Part shown: piece after piece, positions 17,489 to 26,927 of the stretch
How the letters are laid out: each line of letters begins with the position of its first letter
Position numbering within the stretch: position 1 is the first letter of the stretch
Origin: VXYL01 sp965116345
Lineage (GTDB): Bacteria > Pseudomonadota > Gammaproteobacteria > Pseudomonadales > Azotimanducaceae
DNA: 64,000 nucleotides
Direction of reading: 5' to 3'
Assembly (NCBI GenBank): GCA_965116345.1
Contig: OZ220680.1
Location: 1,984,001 to 2,048,000, forward strand
Translations under genes and position numbers: made by a program
The notes under the pieces: model-generated
What the model was told of the DNA's origin: nothing
Databases searched by the model: none
Seen by the model: only the letters and a program-made list of their open reading frames with translations

Positions 17489-18715
17489 CTACAACGGCAA
17501 GTCGCCCACCGCATGGTTGACGCTGCCCGTCTCGTTGTACGAACGCATCACCATCTCCGCGATGCGCATCAGATGCACCTCGTCCGAGCCGTCGGCGATC
17601 CGCGACCAGCGCGCCTGGATCAGCATTTGCGCCAACGGCGAGTCGTTCGAGTAGCCGAGTGCGCCGTGCACCTGTAGGGCGCGGTCGACGGTCTTCCACA
17701 GGGTGTTCGCGACGTGGTGCTTGGCCATGGACACCTCCGAGCGGAAGTCCATGCCGTTCTCGATCTTGTAGGCGGCGTGCAGCACCATGAGCTTCGACGA
17801 ATACAGCTCCAGGGCGCTCTCCGCCATCATCCACTGGATGCCCTGCTTCTCGGACAGCAGCGAGCCGTGGGCGTAGCGCTTCTGCGCCCGGTCGACCAGC
17901 ATCTCCAGGGCCTGTTCGATGGTGCCGAGCCAGCGCATGCAGTGGGCGAGCCGCGCCGGACCCAAGCGCACCTGGCCGAGTTTGTGGCCGCCGCCCTGCT
18001 CGCCGAGCATGTTGGCGTGGGGCACGCGGACGTCGTTGTAGCGGATCTCCGGATGGCCCCCGCCACCGCCCATGGTGGAGATGTCGCGCACGATCTCGAA
18101 TCCAGGCGTACTGGTGGGCACGATGAAGGCGCTGTTGCGCGCCTGGGCGATCTCGGCGTCCGGATCCGTCCGCGCGATGACGATGGCAAAGTCGGCGCCG
18201 TGCGCGCCGGACGTGAACCACTTGTGGCCGTTGATGACCCAGTCGTCGCCGTCCCGCACGGCGGCCGTCTGAATCTGCGTGGGGTCGGAACCGGCGACCT
18301 CGGGCTCGGTCATCGAGAAGCAGGATCGCATGGTGCCCTCGCACAGCGGCTTCAACCACTTCTCCTTCTGCTCGTCGGTACCGAAGTGCAGCAGGGTGTG
18401 CATGTTGCCCTCGTCCGGCGCCTGGCAGTTGATGAGATAGGGGCCCATGTTGGTCTTTACGGCTTCCGCCGACATGGCCGCCACGGCGGTGATGCCGAGG
18501 CCCATGCCGCCCCAATCTTCGGGCATGTGGGGTGCCCACAGGCCCTGGTCCCGGGCGGTCTGGCGCAGATCCTTGATCGCCTGGCGCCACTCGTCGCCGG
18601 ATGCCCGCCCGCTGGAAAGCTCGGCCATCTTCGGTCTCGCCACGTCGTGCATGAAGCGCCGCACCAGCAGCCGCGCGTCCTCCACCTCGTCGGGAAATGT
18701 GAAGTCGATCGCCAT
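17489..18715 (-). CDS. Acyl-CoA dehydrogenase family protein
   Basis: A 408-residue flavoenzyme. The start at 18715 (MAIDFTFPDEVEDA) has AGGAA about 10 bases upstream and matches the family N-terminus. The FAD/substrate motif CFSMTEPEVAGSDP is near residues 130-145. The C-terminal helical domain ends with GALGYSNDSPLAQ and WSRIADGSDEVHL, the segment typical of the ACAD10/11-like group. It catalyses alpha,beta-desaturation of an acyl-CoA with ETF as acceptor; chain specificity is unknown. It is divergent from the dioxygenase gene across 119 bases. Confidence 0.94.
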   Translation of the reverse strand: MAIDFTFPDEVEDARLLVRRFMHDVARPKMAELSSGRASGDEWRQAIKDLRQTARDQGLWAPHMPEDWGGMGLGITAVAAMSAEAVKTNMGPYLINCQAPDEGNMHTLLHFGTDEQKEKWLKPLCEGTMRSCFSMTEPEVAGSDPTQIQTAAVRDGDDWVINGHKWFTSGAHGADFAIVIARTDPDAEIAQARNSAFIVPTSTPGFEIVRDISTMGGGGGHPEIRYNDVRVPHANMLGEQGGGHKLGQVRLGPARLAHCMRWLGTIEQALEMLVDRAQKRYAHGSLLSEKQGIQWMMAESALELYSSKLMVLHAAYKIENGMDFRSEVSMAKHHVANTLWKTVDRALQVHGALGYSNDSPLAQMLIQARWSRIADGSDEVHLMRIAEMVMRSYNETGSVNHAVGDLPL

Positions 18716-18834
18716 GGGGTCGTTCCTGTCGATTGGTTTTGCGGGAGAATACATGAGCGTACTGGGCCGAAACGAACGGATCGAACGCGCCGCCACGTAC
18801 GCTTTTCGCTGGCGCCAACCTTGAGGAGGTCCTG

Positions 18835-19416
18835 ATGAATCGACGCAGACTGGTGCAGACGGCTGTCGCCGCGGGCGTTCTGGCTAGCACGGCACCGCTG
18901 GCTTCGGCAGAGCGGGCGCGAACGCCGCGCGACTTTACCGGGCCTTTCTATCCCCGCGGCCCAAGGAACCGAACCAGCGACCTGATCGTCGGCGAACCAA
19001 CGATGGATGTGCTGCACTTCGGCGGTCGGGTGATGACGCCGGGCGGCGCACCCTACGCCGGCGCGTTGGTCGACATCTGGCATGCGGATCCCAACGGGCG
19101 CTACAAGCACCCCCGCGACCGCGGCCAAGGGGAGTTGCTCGAGGAGTTCCTCTATTGGGGCGAGGCGGTCACGGACGCGACCGGCGCTTTCGCTTTCCGC
19201 ACCTACGTCCCCGGTCGATACGCGGCGCGACCCGCGCAGCACATCCACTACAAGGTCTGGTCCGAGCGCAAGGAGATCCTCACGAGCCAGGTCTACTTCG
19301 ACGAACTCGGCGGCGCGAAGGGATTCGCCCGGTCGTCGGAAACCGCGGCGCTGCAGACGGTCAACCTCGTCAGGAAGAACGACAACCTGACAGCGATGCT
19401 CGATGTCGTGATCTGA
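18835..19416 (+). CDS. Intradiol ring-cleavage dioxygenase-like protein, Tat-exported
   Basis: A 193-residue protein with a twin-arginine-like leader (MNRRRLVQTAVAAGVLAS). The protocatechuate 3,4-dioxygenase fold signature is present: VDIWHADPNGRYKHP near residues 79-93, and YVPGRY followed by QHIHYKVW near 124-140, supplying the Tyr and His residues that bind Fe(III). Family enzymes cleave catechol rings between the hydroxyls. An exported single-subunit form suggests an atypical or unknown substrate. Confidence 0.88.
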   Translation: MNRRRLVQTAVAAGVLASTAPLASAERARTPRDFTGPFYPRGPRNRTSDLIVGEPTMDVLHFGGRVMTPGGAPYAGALVDIWHADPNGRYKHPRDRGQGELLEEFLYWGEAVTDATGAFAFRTYVPGRYAARPAQHIHYKVWSERKEILTSQVYFDELGGAKGFARSSETAALQTVNLVRKNDNLTAMLDVVI

Positions 19417-19453
19417 CGCCACGCACCGTCCGTACGCACCGACGGCAGGACGG

Positions 19454-20704
19454 TTATGCGGTCGGGCGATGCTGGCCGATCAAGGTTCGCCATTTCAGCA
19501 CCACGAGGCCCAGGGCGACGAGCCCTTCCACCGCGACGATGGTGCAGGCGGCGCTCGCGCCGAACCAGGCGGCCATCAGGCCGAGATGCAGAAGGCCGAT
19601 GGGACCGCTGCCGATGCAGACCGAAAGCAGGCCCATCATCCGCTGGCGGCTGTCGGCGGGCGCGTACTGCATCACCAGCACGCTCTGCATGGCCGCGAAA
19701 GCCGACATGGCCAGGCCGAGGATGAGTAGAAGCGCACCGGTGAGTATCGGCAGAACCGAATGCGCGAACATCGTGGCGGCGGCCAGGAAGGTCAGGACGC
19801 CGGCGAAGTAGAGGAATCGGTACTGTCGCCGCCTTGCGAACACCGCGAGTGCCAGGGCGCCGAGCAGTGAACCGAGGCCCTCCATGCTCGCCAGCACGCC
19901 GATCCCGAACGGCGGCAGGCCGAGCGTGTCGGCACCGATGACCGGTACCATCGACATCACCGGGAATCCCCAGATGTTGAACACCACCGTCACCGCGAGC
20001 ACGCCTTGCAGCACCGGTTGCCGCTTCAGGTCGCGCAATCCGCCGACGATCCGCTCGAAGACCCGCCCGGCCGTCGCCTGGCCGTGGGCGGCGACCGAAG
20101 GTAGACCCAACAGGACGATGAACGCCAGCGCATAGGCGCAGGCCGTCAGCAGGAAGGCGCCGTTCATACCCGCGAACGCGTAGAGCGCGCCGCCGAGGAG
20201 TGGGCCGATCATGCGCGTCCCGGAACTCGCCACCGTATCGAGACTCATCGCGGGTCCCAGCCTGGCCCTGCCGACGACATCCGCAAGCAGGGTCCGTCTC
20301 ACCGGGAAGTCGAACACCCACGCGAGGCCGGCGACGAAGGCGGCGAGGCCGAGGTGCCAGACCTCCAGCCGACCGAGTTGCGCCAGGGTCGCCACCGTCG
20401 CGGATACCACCGAGGATCCCGCCAGCATTGCCAGCAGCACGATCTTGCGGTTGAACCGACTGGCGATCTCGCCGCCGAACACGCCGAACAAGCCAAGCGG
20501 CAGCATGCGCAGCATGAGCATGGCCGCGACCAGCGGCGCCGACCCGGTGACTTCGAAGACGAAGATGGCGACGGCGAGCATCTCCAGCCATCGGGCCGTG
20601 GCCGCGAAAGCACCCGCTATCCACAGGCGCAGGAAGTCGGGTTCCGCGAGGAGCGGACGTCGGCGTCGCGCGGGCCGCGACGAGGGGCGATCCACCTGGG
20701 TCAA
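19454..20704 (-). CDS. MFS transporter
   Basis: A 416-residue protein with about 12 membrane helices and an Arg-rich N-terminus (RPARRRRPLLAEPDFLRLWIAGAF). It resembles the MFS_3/enterobactin-exporter-like group; the substrate is unknown. I choose the TTG at 20704, which forms a TTGA overlap with the stop of the upstream peptidase gene. The reading frame is open further upstream, but that part lies antisense-like inside the peptidase coding region and is not protein-like. It is likely coupled to the S51 peptidase. Confidence 0.88.
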   Translation of the reverse strand: MTQVDRPSSRPARRRRPLLAEPDFLRLWIAGAFAATARWLEMLAVAIFVFEVTGSAPLVAAMLMLRMLPLGLFGVFGGEIASRFNRKIVLLAMLAGSSVVSATVATLAQLGRLEVWHLGLAAFVAGLAWVFDFPVRRTLLADVVGRARLGPAMSLDTVASSGTRMIGPLLGGALYAFAGMNGAFLLTACAYALAFIVLLGLPSVAAHGQATAGRVFERIVGGLRDLKRQPVLQGVLAVTVVFNIWGFPVMSMVPVIGADTLGLPPFGIGVLASMEGLGSLLGALALAVFARRRQYRFLYFAGVLTFLAAATMFAHSVLPILTGALLLILGLAMSAFAAMQSVLVMQYAPADSRQRMMGLLSVCIGSGPIGLLHLGLMAAWFGASAACTIVAVEGLVALGLVVLKWRTLIGQHRPTA

Positions 20705-21498
20705 GCGGTGTCCGCCGTGCCGCGGAGGGACTCGACGGGCAGGTATTCGGTCGTCTTCGGAAGTCTGCGCTCGAGCACGCGTCCCCGCGACACGGACACC
20801 GAGTAGGCGCTGGCCCGCTCCTTGGTCGCGATCACCCGGTAACCGGCTTCCGCGAACACCACCGCGCAATGGTTGTCGATGCCGAGGCCGCGTCCGCCGC
20901 GACGGATCATCATGGCCCCGAAGTCCCGGCGGCGGGGGACGCCGTAGGTCCGACCGTTGTAGTGCGGACAGGCGATACCGCTCACCAGCCCCATGCCCGC
21001 CACCGCGATGTAGCGCCAGTCGTCCTTGTTGTAATACGCCATGGAGTCGCTGTGGCCGTGTTCGAACCAGCAGATCGCACCGGCGCTGACTCCGCACAGG
21101 ACGGCTCCCCGGGCCCACGCGGCGTGCAACCGGGAGTCGACGCCGAGGCGGCGCCAGCGACGCATCATCTTGAGCGTGTTGCCGCCGCCGACGTAGACGA
21201 TGTCGGCGCGGTCGATCTTCTCGGCGACGATGACGGGGTCCGGGGTTGATCCGAGGAGACGGAGGACGTCGGTCGAGCAGCCGAGGCGATCCCGATAGGC
21301 ACGCTCGAAGTGCCGGCAGTAGACCTCGGAATCGCTGCTGGCGGTGGGAATGAACAGTGCGTGCGGCCGGGTCATGCCGGTGAGCCGGATGATCTCGCGA
21401 TCAATGGGTTCGGTCTCCATCCTGCGGATGCTGCCGCCGCCGATGGCGACGATGGTGCCCGGGCTGTTGCCCATGCGGGGAGTGTCCATGCGGGCCAT
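20701..21498 (-). CDS. Peptidase S51 (peptidase E / cyanophycinase-like) family protein
   Basis: A 265-residue protein. IVAIGGGSI near the N-terminus, VYVGGGNTLKMM near residue 100, and the nucleophile elbow GVSAGAICWF near residue 135 (Ser nucleophile) match the peptidase E group, which cleaves Asp-X dipeptides. The ATG at 21489 (MDTPRMGN) is an alternative start. The coupled MFS gene downstream suggests linked peptide or amino-acid handling (inference). Confidence 0.87.
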   Translation of the reverse strand: MARMDTPRMGNSPGTIVAIGGGSIRRMETEPIDREIIRLTGMTRPHALFIPTASSDSEVYCRHFERAYRDRLGCSTDVLRLLGSTPDPVIVAEKIDRADIVYVGGGNTLKMMRRWRRLGVDSRLHAAWARGAVLCGVSAGAICWFEHGHSDSMAYYNKDDWRYIAVAGMGLVSGIACPHYNGRTYGVPRRRDFGAMMIRRGGRGLGIDNHCAVVFAEAGYRVIATKERASAYSVSVSRGRVLERRLPKTTEYLPVESLRGTADTA

Positions 21499-21635
21499 GC
21501 GGAGGGGTTCAACGCAATTCGTGATTCAGTACGATAGAGTGCAGCAACGCGTTGACGGCGGAAAGGTTCCCGTGGGGGAGCCATGCGGTTTCCGACCTGG
21601 TCGACCAACGACAACGGGGGTAACCGGAAAATCGC

Positions 21636-22649
21636 ATGAGTGCTTCGTCCAAGGATTTGATCGTCGGCATCGTCGCTCTGATCTTGCTTGCAGTTCTGTT
21701 CATCGTCGTCGACCTGGTGGGGATGGTCTTCGAAGCGACCCGCGATGCCCAGGGCTGGAACCTCAACGAGATCGTCGCCGTGGTCCCGGCGCTGGTCCTG
21801 GTCACAGCCTGGTTCGCCGCCCGGCGTTGGCGTGAAGGCACACACCTGAACACGCAACTGCAGCAGACCGTGGCGGAGCTTGAGGACGCGATCGGCGAGC
21901 GGCGCGTGATGGAGGAGCAACTTCGCGAAGGCTACAAGCTAGCGGCCATGGGCACGCTGGCGGGGGGACTTTCGCACGAGTTGAACAACGTCCTGCAGCC
22001 GATCATCACCCTCGCCCAGCTGGGGCTCGACCGCGACCACGTCTCGGAAGCGGAGCGCAAGGCGGAGATGGCGCAGGTGTTGAAGGCGGCTGAACGCGGG
22101 GGCGAGATCGTCCGGAACGCTCTGGCCCTCGCGCCGGGCGGCAGCCGCGAGACCGAGGAGATCGAACCCTGGGGCTATCTTGCCGAGGCCGCGACCCGCG
22201 CGAGGAGATCGGTGGGGCCCGGTATCGAGGTCGACATCCGGGTCGGCAGCCGGCGCAGCGCCATCCGGGTCAACCGCGTGGAGATCGACGAAGTGTTGAA
22301 CAACCTCGTGGCCAACGCCGCCGACGCGGTGGAACAGGGTGGCAAGATCGCGCTCGCCGCGGAGAACGCCGAGATCGATGCCGAGACGGCCGACGCCCGT
22401 GGCGTGGTGCCGGGCGACTACGTGCGCGTCACCGTCGCGGACAATGGTTCCGGCATGTCCGAGGAGGTACGGCGGCATTGCTTCGATGCCTTCTTCACGA
22501 CCAAATCCGACGAGGATGCCGTGGGACTAGGGCTTTCGGTCGTCTACAGCCTGGCACGTGGTTGGGGAGGAGACGTCGCGGTGGAGTCCGAACCCGGCGA
22601 GGGTTCGACGTTCGAAGTCCTGATACCCAATCGCGCGAAGGAGGCTTGA
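21636..22649 (+). CDS. Membrane histidine kinase
   Basis: A 337-residue protein. Two N-terminal membrane helices (residues ~6-30 and ~44-64) have almost no periplasmic loop, so it is probably not a classical periplasmic sensor. A short coiled coil leads to the H-box GGLSHELNNVLQP with His114. The HATPase_c domain follows with N-box NNLVANAADAV, DNGSGMS, and GLGLSVVY. It sits 3 bases before the response regulator gene and ends in the conserved ATPase fold. Confidence 0.94.
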   Translation: MSASSKDLIVGIVALILLAVLFIVVDLVGMVFEATRDAQGWNLNEIVAVVPALVLVTAWFAARRWREGTHLNTQLQQTVAELEDAIGERRVMEEQLREGYKLAAMGTLAGGLSHELNNVLQPIITLAQLGLDRDHVSEAERKAEMAQVLKAAERGGEIVRNALALAPGGSRETEEIEPWGYLAEAATRARRSVGPGIEVDIRVGSRRSAIRVNRVEIDEVLNNLVANAADAVEQGGKIALAAENAEIDAETADARGVVPGDYVRVTVADNGSGMSEEVRRHCFDAFFTTKSDEDAVGLGLSVVYSLARGWGGDVAVESEPGEGSTFEVLIPNRAKEA

Positions 22650-22652
22650 CCG

Positions 22653-23024
22653 ATGGCGACATTGCTTTTGGCCGACGACGATCCGGTGGTGCGCTACGCC
22701 TTCGCGCTGCTGTTGCGCAGCAACGGCTACCACGTCTTCGAAGCGCCCTCCAACGACGCGGCCCTGGCGCTCGCGAAGGAGAGTCCGGACGTGGTCATCA
22801 CCGACGTCAACATGCCCGGGATGACCGCCCTCGAACTGCTCGAGGAACTCCGCAAGACCAATCCCGACGTCGCCATCGTCGGACTGTCCGGCGGCGGCAT
22901 GCACCAACGCCCGGGCTTGGCGGAGAGCTTCGCCCAAACGGGCGTTGCCAACCGCGTGCTGCAGAAGCCCGTCAGGAACGACGAGTTGCTGAGCGAAGTC
23001 GAGGCGATGCTGTCGGGCGACTAG
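22653..23024 (+). CDS. Single-domain response regulator
   Basis: A 123-residue receiver domain with acidic pocket D8-D10, phosphoacceptor D51 in VVITDVNMPGM, and lysine in VLQKPVRN. There is no output domain, so it acts through protein partners or a phosphorelay. It is almost certainly the partner of the kinase directly upstream. Its TAG stop is the first CTAG of the repeat downstream. Confidence 0.94.
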   Translation: MATLLLADDDPVVRYAFALLLRSNGYHVFEAPSNDAALALAKESPDVVITDVNMPGMTALELLEELRKTNPDVAIVGLSGGGMHQRPGLAESFAQTGVANRVLQKPVRNDELLSEVEAMLSGD

Positions 23025-23194
23025 GAACGCTCTGATCAAGCCATCAGGTCTTAATCAGACCTTCCCTAGCGCGGCACAAGGACGCGCCGCCAAATTCGGT
23101 GGCGCAAGCCACTGAATTTGTGAGAAAAACAAAACCGCGCTTTTGTTTTTCTCCTGATCAAGCCCATGGACGGGCTTGATCAGAGGACACCTAG
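23021..23194. repeat. CTAG-bounded palindromic intergenic repeat, copy R2
   Basis: This 174-bp composite starts CTAGGAACGCTCTGATCAAG and ends GGCTTGATCAGAGGACACCTAG, with inverted ends CTCTGATCAAGCC and GGCTTGATCAGAG. Inside are an AGGTCTTAATCAGACCT hairpin followed by TCCCTAGCGCGGCA (shared with R3), a CAAATTCGGTGGC hairpin (23091-23120) and a long AT hairpin (23122-23153). It fills the gap between the convergent response regulator and TonB receptor genes. Confidence 0.88.
23122..23153. terminator. Bidirectional terminator-like hairpin
   Basis: GAGAAAAACAAAA and TTTTGTTTTTCTC are perfect 13-base arms around CCGCGC. A- and T-rich arms on both sides, between two convergent genes, suit a bidirectional terminator. 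Confidence 0.55.
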
Positions 23195-23221
23195 TGGGGA
23201 TCCACGTCTTGTAACCGCTAC

Positions 23222-25627
23222 CTAAAACGCCAGCCTCACGCGCAGCCGAGCCGAACGGGGTGCGCCGGGGGCCAGGAAGCGCACGTCCTCGCCGATGTCG
23301 TGAAGTCCGACGATGTCGTCGGGTTCCTCGCCGATCAGACCGAAGTTCTCGTAGTCCGAGCCGAGGATGTTCTCGACGAGCAGTGATGTTTCGAAGCGGT
23401 CGTTGCGGTAGCCGAGAACGGCATTGACCACCGCGTAGCCCGCCAGCTCGTCCAATTCGTTGGACTCGTCTCCCCGCAGGTGGCTGCCGGACACGGCGAC
23501 CATGTCCACGCCCAGGAACAGCCGGTCTGTGAACGCGTAGTCGGCGGCGGCTTTGAACACCTGGCCGGGAATGCCTGGAATCCGGTCGCCATGCGACACC
23601 GGGCGGGTGAGCGACGCGTCGTCGTCCTCGTCGTCGCCCCCGGCATTCGCCGGATGGTTGGGGCTAAGCACGGCGAAGGAGTCTGCGAACGTGGCGCGCA
23701 CGTGGGTGTAGTCGATGCTCCAACCCCAGCGGGCGCGCGTCCCCGTCAACGACATCTCAGCGCCCATGCGGCGGGTTCCGGCGACGTTCCGGAACAGGCC
23801 GTGGGCGCGTGTCTGGCCGGTCTGCCAGATGATGTCGTCGTCGTTCACGACGTGGAACACGTTGACGGACCAACCGACATCGGACTCGGGGTCGCCGCGG
23901 ATGCCGAACTCGATGCTCTTGGCGATCACTTCCTCGAGCGGCGGGTCTGCGAGGAAGGCGTTAGGTAGCCGGCACTCCTCCATCTCGCCGGTTTCGGGAT
24001 TCCGCGCAAGCGCCTCGCTGCAGGCGAGTTCGATGGGGGTCGGCAAGCGGCTAGATCGGCCAATGGACGCGTAGGCGCGGAAAGCGGCCCACCGACGCAT
24101 CCCACCAACACGCCAATTGAAGTTGCGATAGCGATGCGAGCCGTTGAGTTGAGGCTGTTCCCCCGTCTGATCGCGCAGGTCGACCTCGCTTTGGTGCAGG
24201 AAGCCGGACAGGGTGACGATCCAGGCCTCGCCAACGTCGATGGAGTCGCCGACATAGAGGAAGCGCCGCTCCACGCGGGCACCGATGTCGGTGGCTTCGT
24301 CGGCGAACCCTCCCTGCGCTGACCCCGGCGTGCGGGTGGACCGCGTCGCCGGATCGAAGAGCGCGAACTGCACCCGGGACTTGAACGCGCTGCGGCCCCG
24401 GTAGAAACCGCCACCGGCGCTCAGGTCGTGGTCGTACCCGAACCAAACGGCGGGCCGTTCGAACTCGATCACGCCGCCTCGGGAGTTCTGCGACCGGCGG
24501 CTGATGTTATTGACGGCACCGCAGCCGCCCTCGCCCACGGTCTCCTCGAACGCCTCGTCGCGGTCGCCATCGTCCCCCGCATCTGCCGACTCGTCGCCGG
24601 CTCCACCTGTGCATGCCGCCGACAGCAGCGGGCTCAAGCCGGACCGACCGCCGAAACCCTCGATCAGTTCGTCGACGTCGTCCTCTTCGAGGGCGTCGCC
24701 ATTGATGGACGCCGTGTGGGTGTCGCGAACGTGGAACTTGCCGGTGAATGACGCGCCGCCAGCCAGTGATGATCCGCCGCCAAGGGACCACATTCGGGCG
24801 CTGTTCTCGGTGATGTCGGGTGCGGTGAACACCGCAGCGCGGGCGCGGGCCAGCAGACCCGCGGGCGACAGGCCGTTGCCCGTGAGCTTCGAATCCGCGC
24901 GGTGATGTTCGACGGCCAGGGAGCGCCCGCCGGCTCGCCAGTCGACGTTGCCGTAGACGATCTCCGCCCGTGAAGGTGAGAGGTCGCGCCAACCGTCCTC
25001 GTCGAATCGCTGGCCGTTGACGTAGTAGCCCAGTCGGCCGTCGTTGCCGCCGCTCTCGAGGTTGGTCACGAGGCGACCGTGCGAACCGCTCTCTACCTCC
25101 AAGGCGTGACCGGCATGGCTGAAGCCGCCCTTCATGCGCATCACGATGGAACCCCCCAGCGTATTCAGACCGAATAGCGGATTCGAGCCGCCGAGCACGC
25201 TCAACTCGGCAATGGCCTTCATGGGGACGAGATCCCAATTGACCGCGTCGCCCAGGGGCTCGTTGAGGCGGACGCCGTTCTGGTACACCGTGAGACCCAT
25301 GGGCAGGCCGAGCAGCGGCGAGGCCGCGTAGCCGCGGTAGTAGAGGTCCGACTGCAGGGGATTGCCCTGGGCGGAGTTGATGTGGACGCCGCGGCCGCGT
25401 CGCGCCAGGTAGCCGGACACGTCGAGGCTACCGCTTGCCGCGAGTTCCTCCGCCCCTGCGGTTTGGATGCCCCCGGGAAAGTCGTGGACGTTTAGCTCAC
25501 CGCGACCCACCGGGGTCTTGGCGATCACCGTGATCGTCTCGATCTGGGCCGCCTGGTTGATCGGCGTGCCGAGACCCAGGACGGTCGTCGCCGCGATCAG
25601 GCGCGCGGCAAGGTAGCCGGAAGTCAA
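23222..25627 (-). CDS. TonB-dependent outer-membrane receptor
   Basis: An 801-residue protein with a TTG start and an N-terminal signal of about 25 residues. A TonB-box-like ETITVIAKTP lies near residue 30. A plug domain (~40-160) ends with LSVLGGSNPLFGLNTLGGSIVMRMKGG, and a barrel follows to a C-terminal aromatic strand (RVRLAF). An acidic loop around residues 330-380 contains two Cys near its ends. The ligand is unknown. Just upstream is a decayed sulfurtransferase end, so the promoter region may have been rearranged. Confidence 0.93.
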   Translation of the reverse strand: MTSGYLAARLIAATTVLGLGTPINQAAQIETITVIAKTPVGRGELNVHDFPGGIQTAGAEELAASGSLDVSGYLARRGRGVHINSAQGNPLQSDLYYRGYAASPLLGLPMGLTVYQNGVRLNEPLGDAVNWDLVPMKAIAELSVLGGSNPLFGLNTLGGSIVMRMKGGFSHAGHALEVESGSHGRLVTNLESGGNDGRLGYYVNGQRFDEDGWRDLSPSRAEIVYGNVDWRAGGRSLAVEHHRADSKLTGNGLSPAGLLARARAAVFTAPDITENSARMWSLGGGSSLAGGASFTGKFHVRDTHTASINGDALEEDDVDELIEGFGGRSGLSPLLSAACTGGAGDESADAGDDGDRDEAFEETVGEGGCGAVNNISRRSQNSRGGVIEFERPAVWFGYDHDLSAGGGFYRGRSAFKSRVQFALFDPATRSTRTPGSAQGGFADEATDIGARVERRFLYVGDSIDVGEAWIVTLSGFLHQSEVDLRDQTGEQPQLNGSHRYRNFNWRVGGMRRWAAFRAYASIGRSSRLPTPIELACSEALARNPETGEMEECRLPNAFLADPPLEEVIAKSIEFGIRGDPESDVGWSVNVFHVVNDDDIIWQTGQTRAHGLFRNVAGTRRMGAEMSLTGTRARWGWSIDYTHVRATFADSFAVLSPNHPANAGGDDEDDDASLTRPVSHGDRIPGIPGQVFKAAADYAFTDRLFLGVDMVAVSGSHLRGDESNELDELAGYAVVNAVLGYRNDRFETSLLVENILGSDYENFGLIGEEPDDIVGLHDIGEDVRFLAPGAPRSARLRVRLAF

Positions 25628-25628
25628 C

Positions 25629-25832
25629 TCACGGACCTGTTTCCGTCGGCAGCGACTCGTCGCGTACCCACTCCGCCATCGAACCGTCGTACACGGCGAC
25701 GCCGGAGAAGAAGTCCGGCGACAGGGCGTTCACAGTCAAGAACTCGGGATGAGCGTAGGCATGGGTCGTTCCCCCTGTGGTCGCACCACAACCGCCACGG
25801 CCAGTGTCGTCGGTGCGTTCGGCGAGTGTCAA
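25629..25832 (-). pseudogene. C-terminal remnant of a rhodanese-type sulfurtransferase
   Basis: This open stretch ends in GVAVYDGSMAEWVRDESLP, a very good match to the conserved last 25 residues of two-domain 3-mercaptopyruvate/thiosulfate sulfurtransferases. No catalytic-loop domain or N-terminal half precedes it, and the residues before the motif are not family-like. The stop at 25629 lies 2 bases before the TonB receptor start. I read it as a decayed gene rather than an expressed 67-residue protein. Confidence 0.65.
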
Positions 25833-25905
25833 CGTCCGCTAAGCTCTACGTCCGCTAAGCTTTATGCTTGAACGCCGCGAACGCAAACAGCCGAGAGGAT
25901 CCCAC

Positions 25906-26907
25906 ATGGAAAACCGCCAGATCGTCATCGAGTCGCTGCCGACCGACAAACTCGAGCCGGGGCACTTCTCCCTGCGCACCGTGTCCGCGCCAGCGCCCGG
26001 TGAAGGCGAGATCCTATGCCGCACTCTGGCACTCACCGTCGGCGCCGGGCAACGGGCCGGATTGCAGGGCAGTGCGAGCTACGCCGCCTCACCGAGGAGC
26101 GGCATCGTGATGGGCGGCACGGCGGTCGCCAGAATCGAGGCATCCGAGGTGGCAGACCTTGCGGTCGGGACGCTCGTGACCTGCCCGTCGGGTTGGCAGG
26201 ACTACGCGGTGCACAAGGCGGGAAGCGTCCACGTCGTCGAGGGGAACGGCGATCCGGCGCATCATCTGGGCGTCTACGGCACCAACGGTCTGACCGCGTA
26301 CTTCGGTCTCTTCGACTTGGGCGAACCGAAGCCGGGCCAGACCGTCGTGGTGTCGGCGGCGGCCGGCTCGGTAGGCCACCTTGTCGGGCAGATGGCGAAC
26401 ATCACCGGTTGCCGTACCGTCGGCGTGGCGGGCAGCGACGCCAAGTGCCACCTGCTGACGGATGACCTCGGCTTCGACGCCGCCGTCAACTACAAGAGTC
26501 CCGACTTCCGCCAAGAGTTCCGCGACGCCTGCGCAGATGGCATCGACATCTATTTCGACAACACGGGCGGCGAAGTCCTCGGCGGCGCACTGCGACGCAT
26601 GAAGCCCCACGGGCGGATCGTCTGCTGCGGCGTCGTGTCGCAGTACGACACCGGAAGCCCGGCACCGGGACCGCGCGGCATTCCCGGTCTCCTCGTCAAC
26701 AACCGGGTGCGCATGGAGGGGTTCCTGGTGTTCGACTACGCCGACCGCTACGCGGAAGGCCGGGCGAGGATGCGCGACTGGATCGAAGCGGGCGACCTGA
26801 AGCCGCTGCAGGACGAGTTCCACGGGCTGGAGGAAGCGCCCCGCGCGTTCATCGACATGCTGGCCGGTGGAAACGTCGGAACCCGGGTCATCCGGGTTGC
26901 CGAATAA
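25906..26907 (+). CDS. NADP-dependent MDR oxidoreductase (CurA/leukotriene B4 dehydrogenase-like)
   Basis: A 333-residue zinc-free medium-chain reductase. The ATG at 25906 follows AGAGGA. A GroES-like N-domain leads to GVYGTNGLTAYFGLFDLGEPKPGQTVVVSAAAGSVG (nucleotide loop near residues 143-160) and a DIYFDNTGGEVL segment typical of prostaglandin reductase/CurA enzymes. These reduce the double bond of enones with NADPH; the physiological substrate is unknown. Upstream, a 17-bp unit ACGTCCGCTAAGCT-YTA is repeated in tandem at about 25832-25863. Confidence 0.92.
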   Translation: MENRQIVIESLPTDKLEPGHFSLRTVSAPAPGEGEILCRTLALTVGAGQRAGLQGSASYAASPRSGIVMGGTAVARIEASEVADLAVGTLVTCPSGWQDYAVHKAGSVHVVEGNGDPAHHLGVYGTNGLTAYFGLFDLGEPKPGQTVVVSAAAGSVGHLVGQMANITGCRTVGVAGSDAKCHLLTDDLGFDAAVNYKSPDFRQEFRDACADGIDIYFDNTGGEVLGGALRRMKPHGRIVCCGVVSQYDTGSPAPGPRGIPGLLVNNRVRMEGFLVFDYADRYAEGRARMRDWIEAGDLKPLQDEFHGLEEAPRAFIDMLAGGNVGTRVIRVAE

Positions 26908-26927
26908 CAACCTGCCCGACACTCCGT

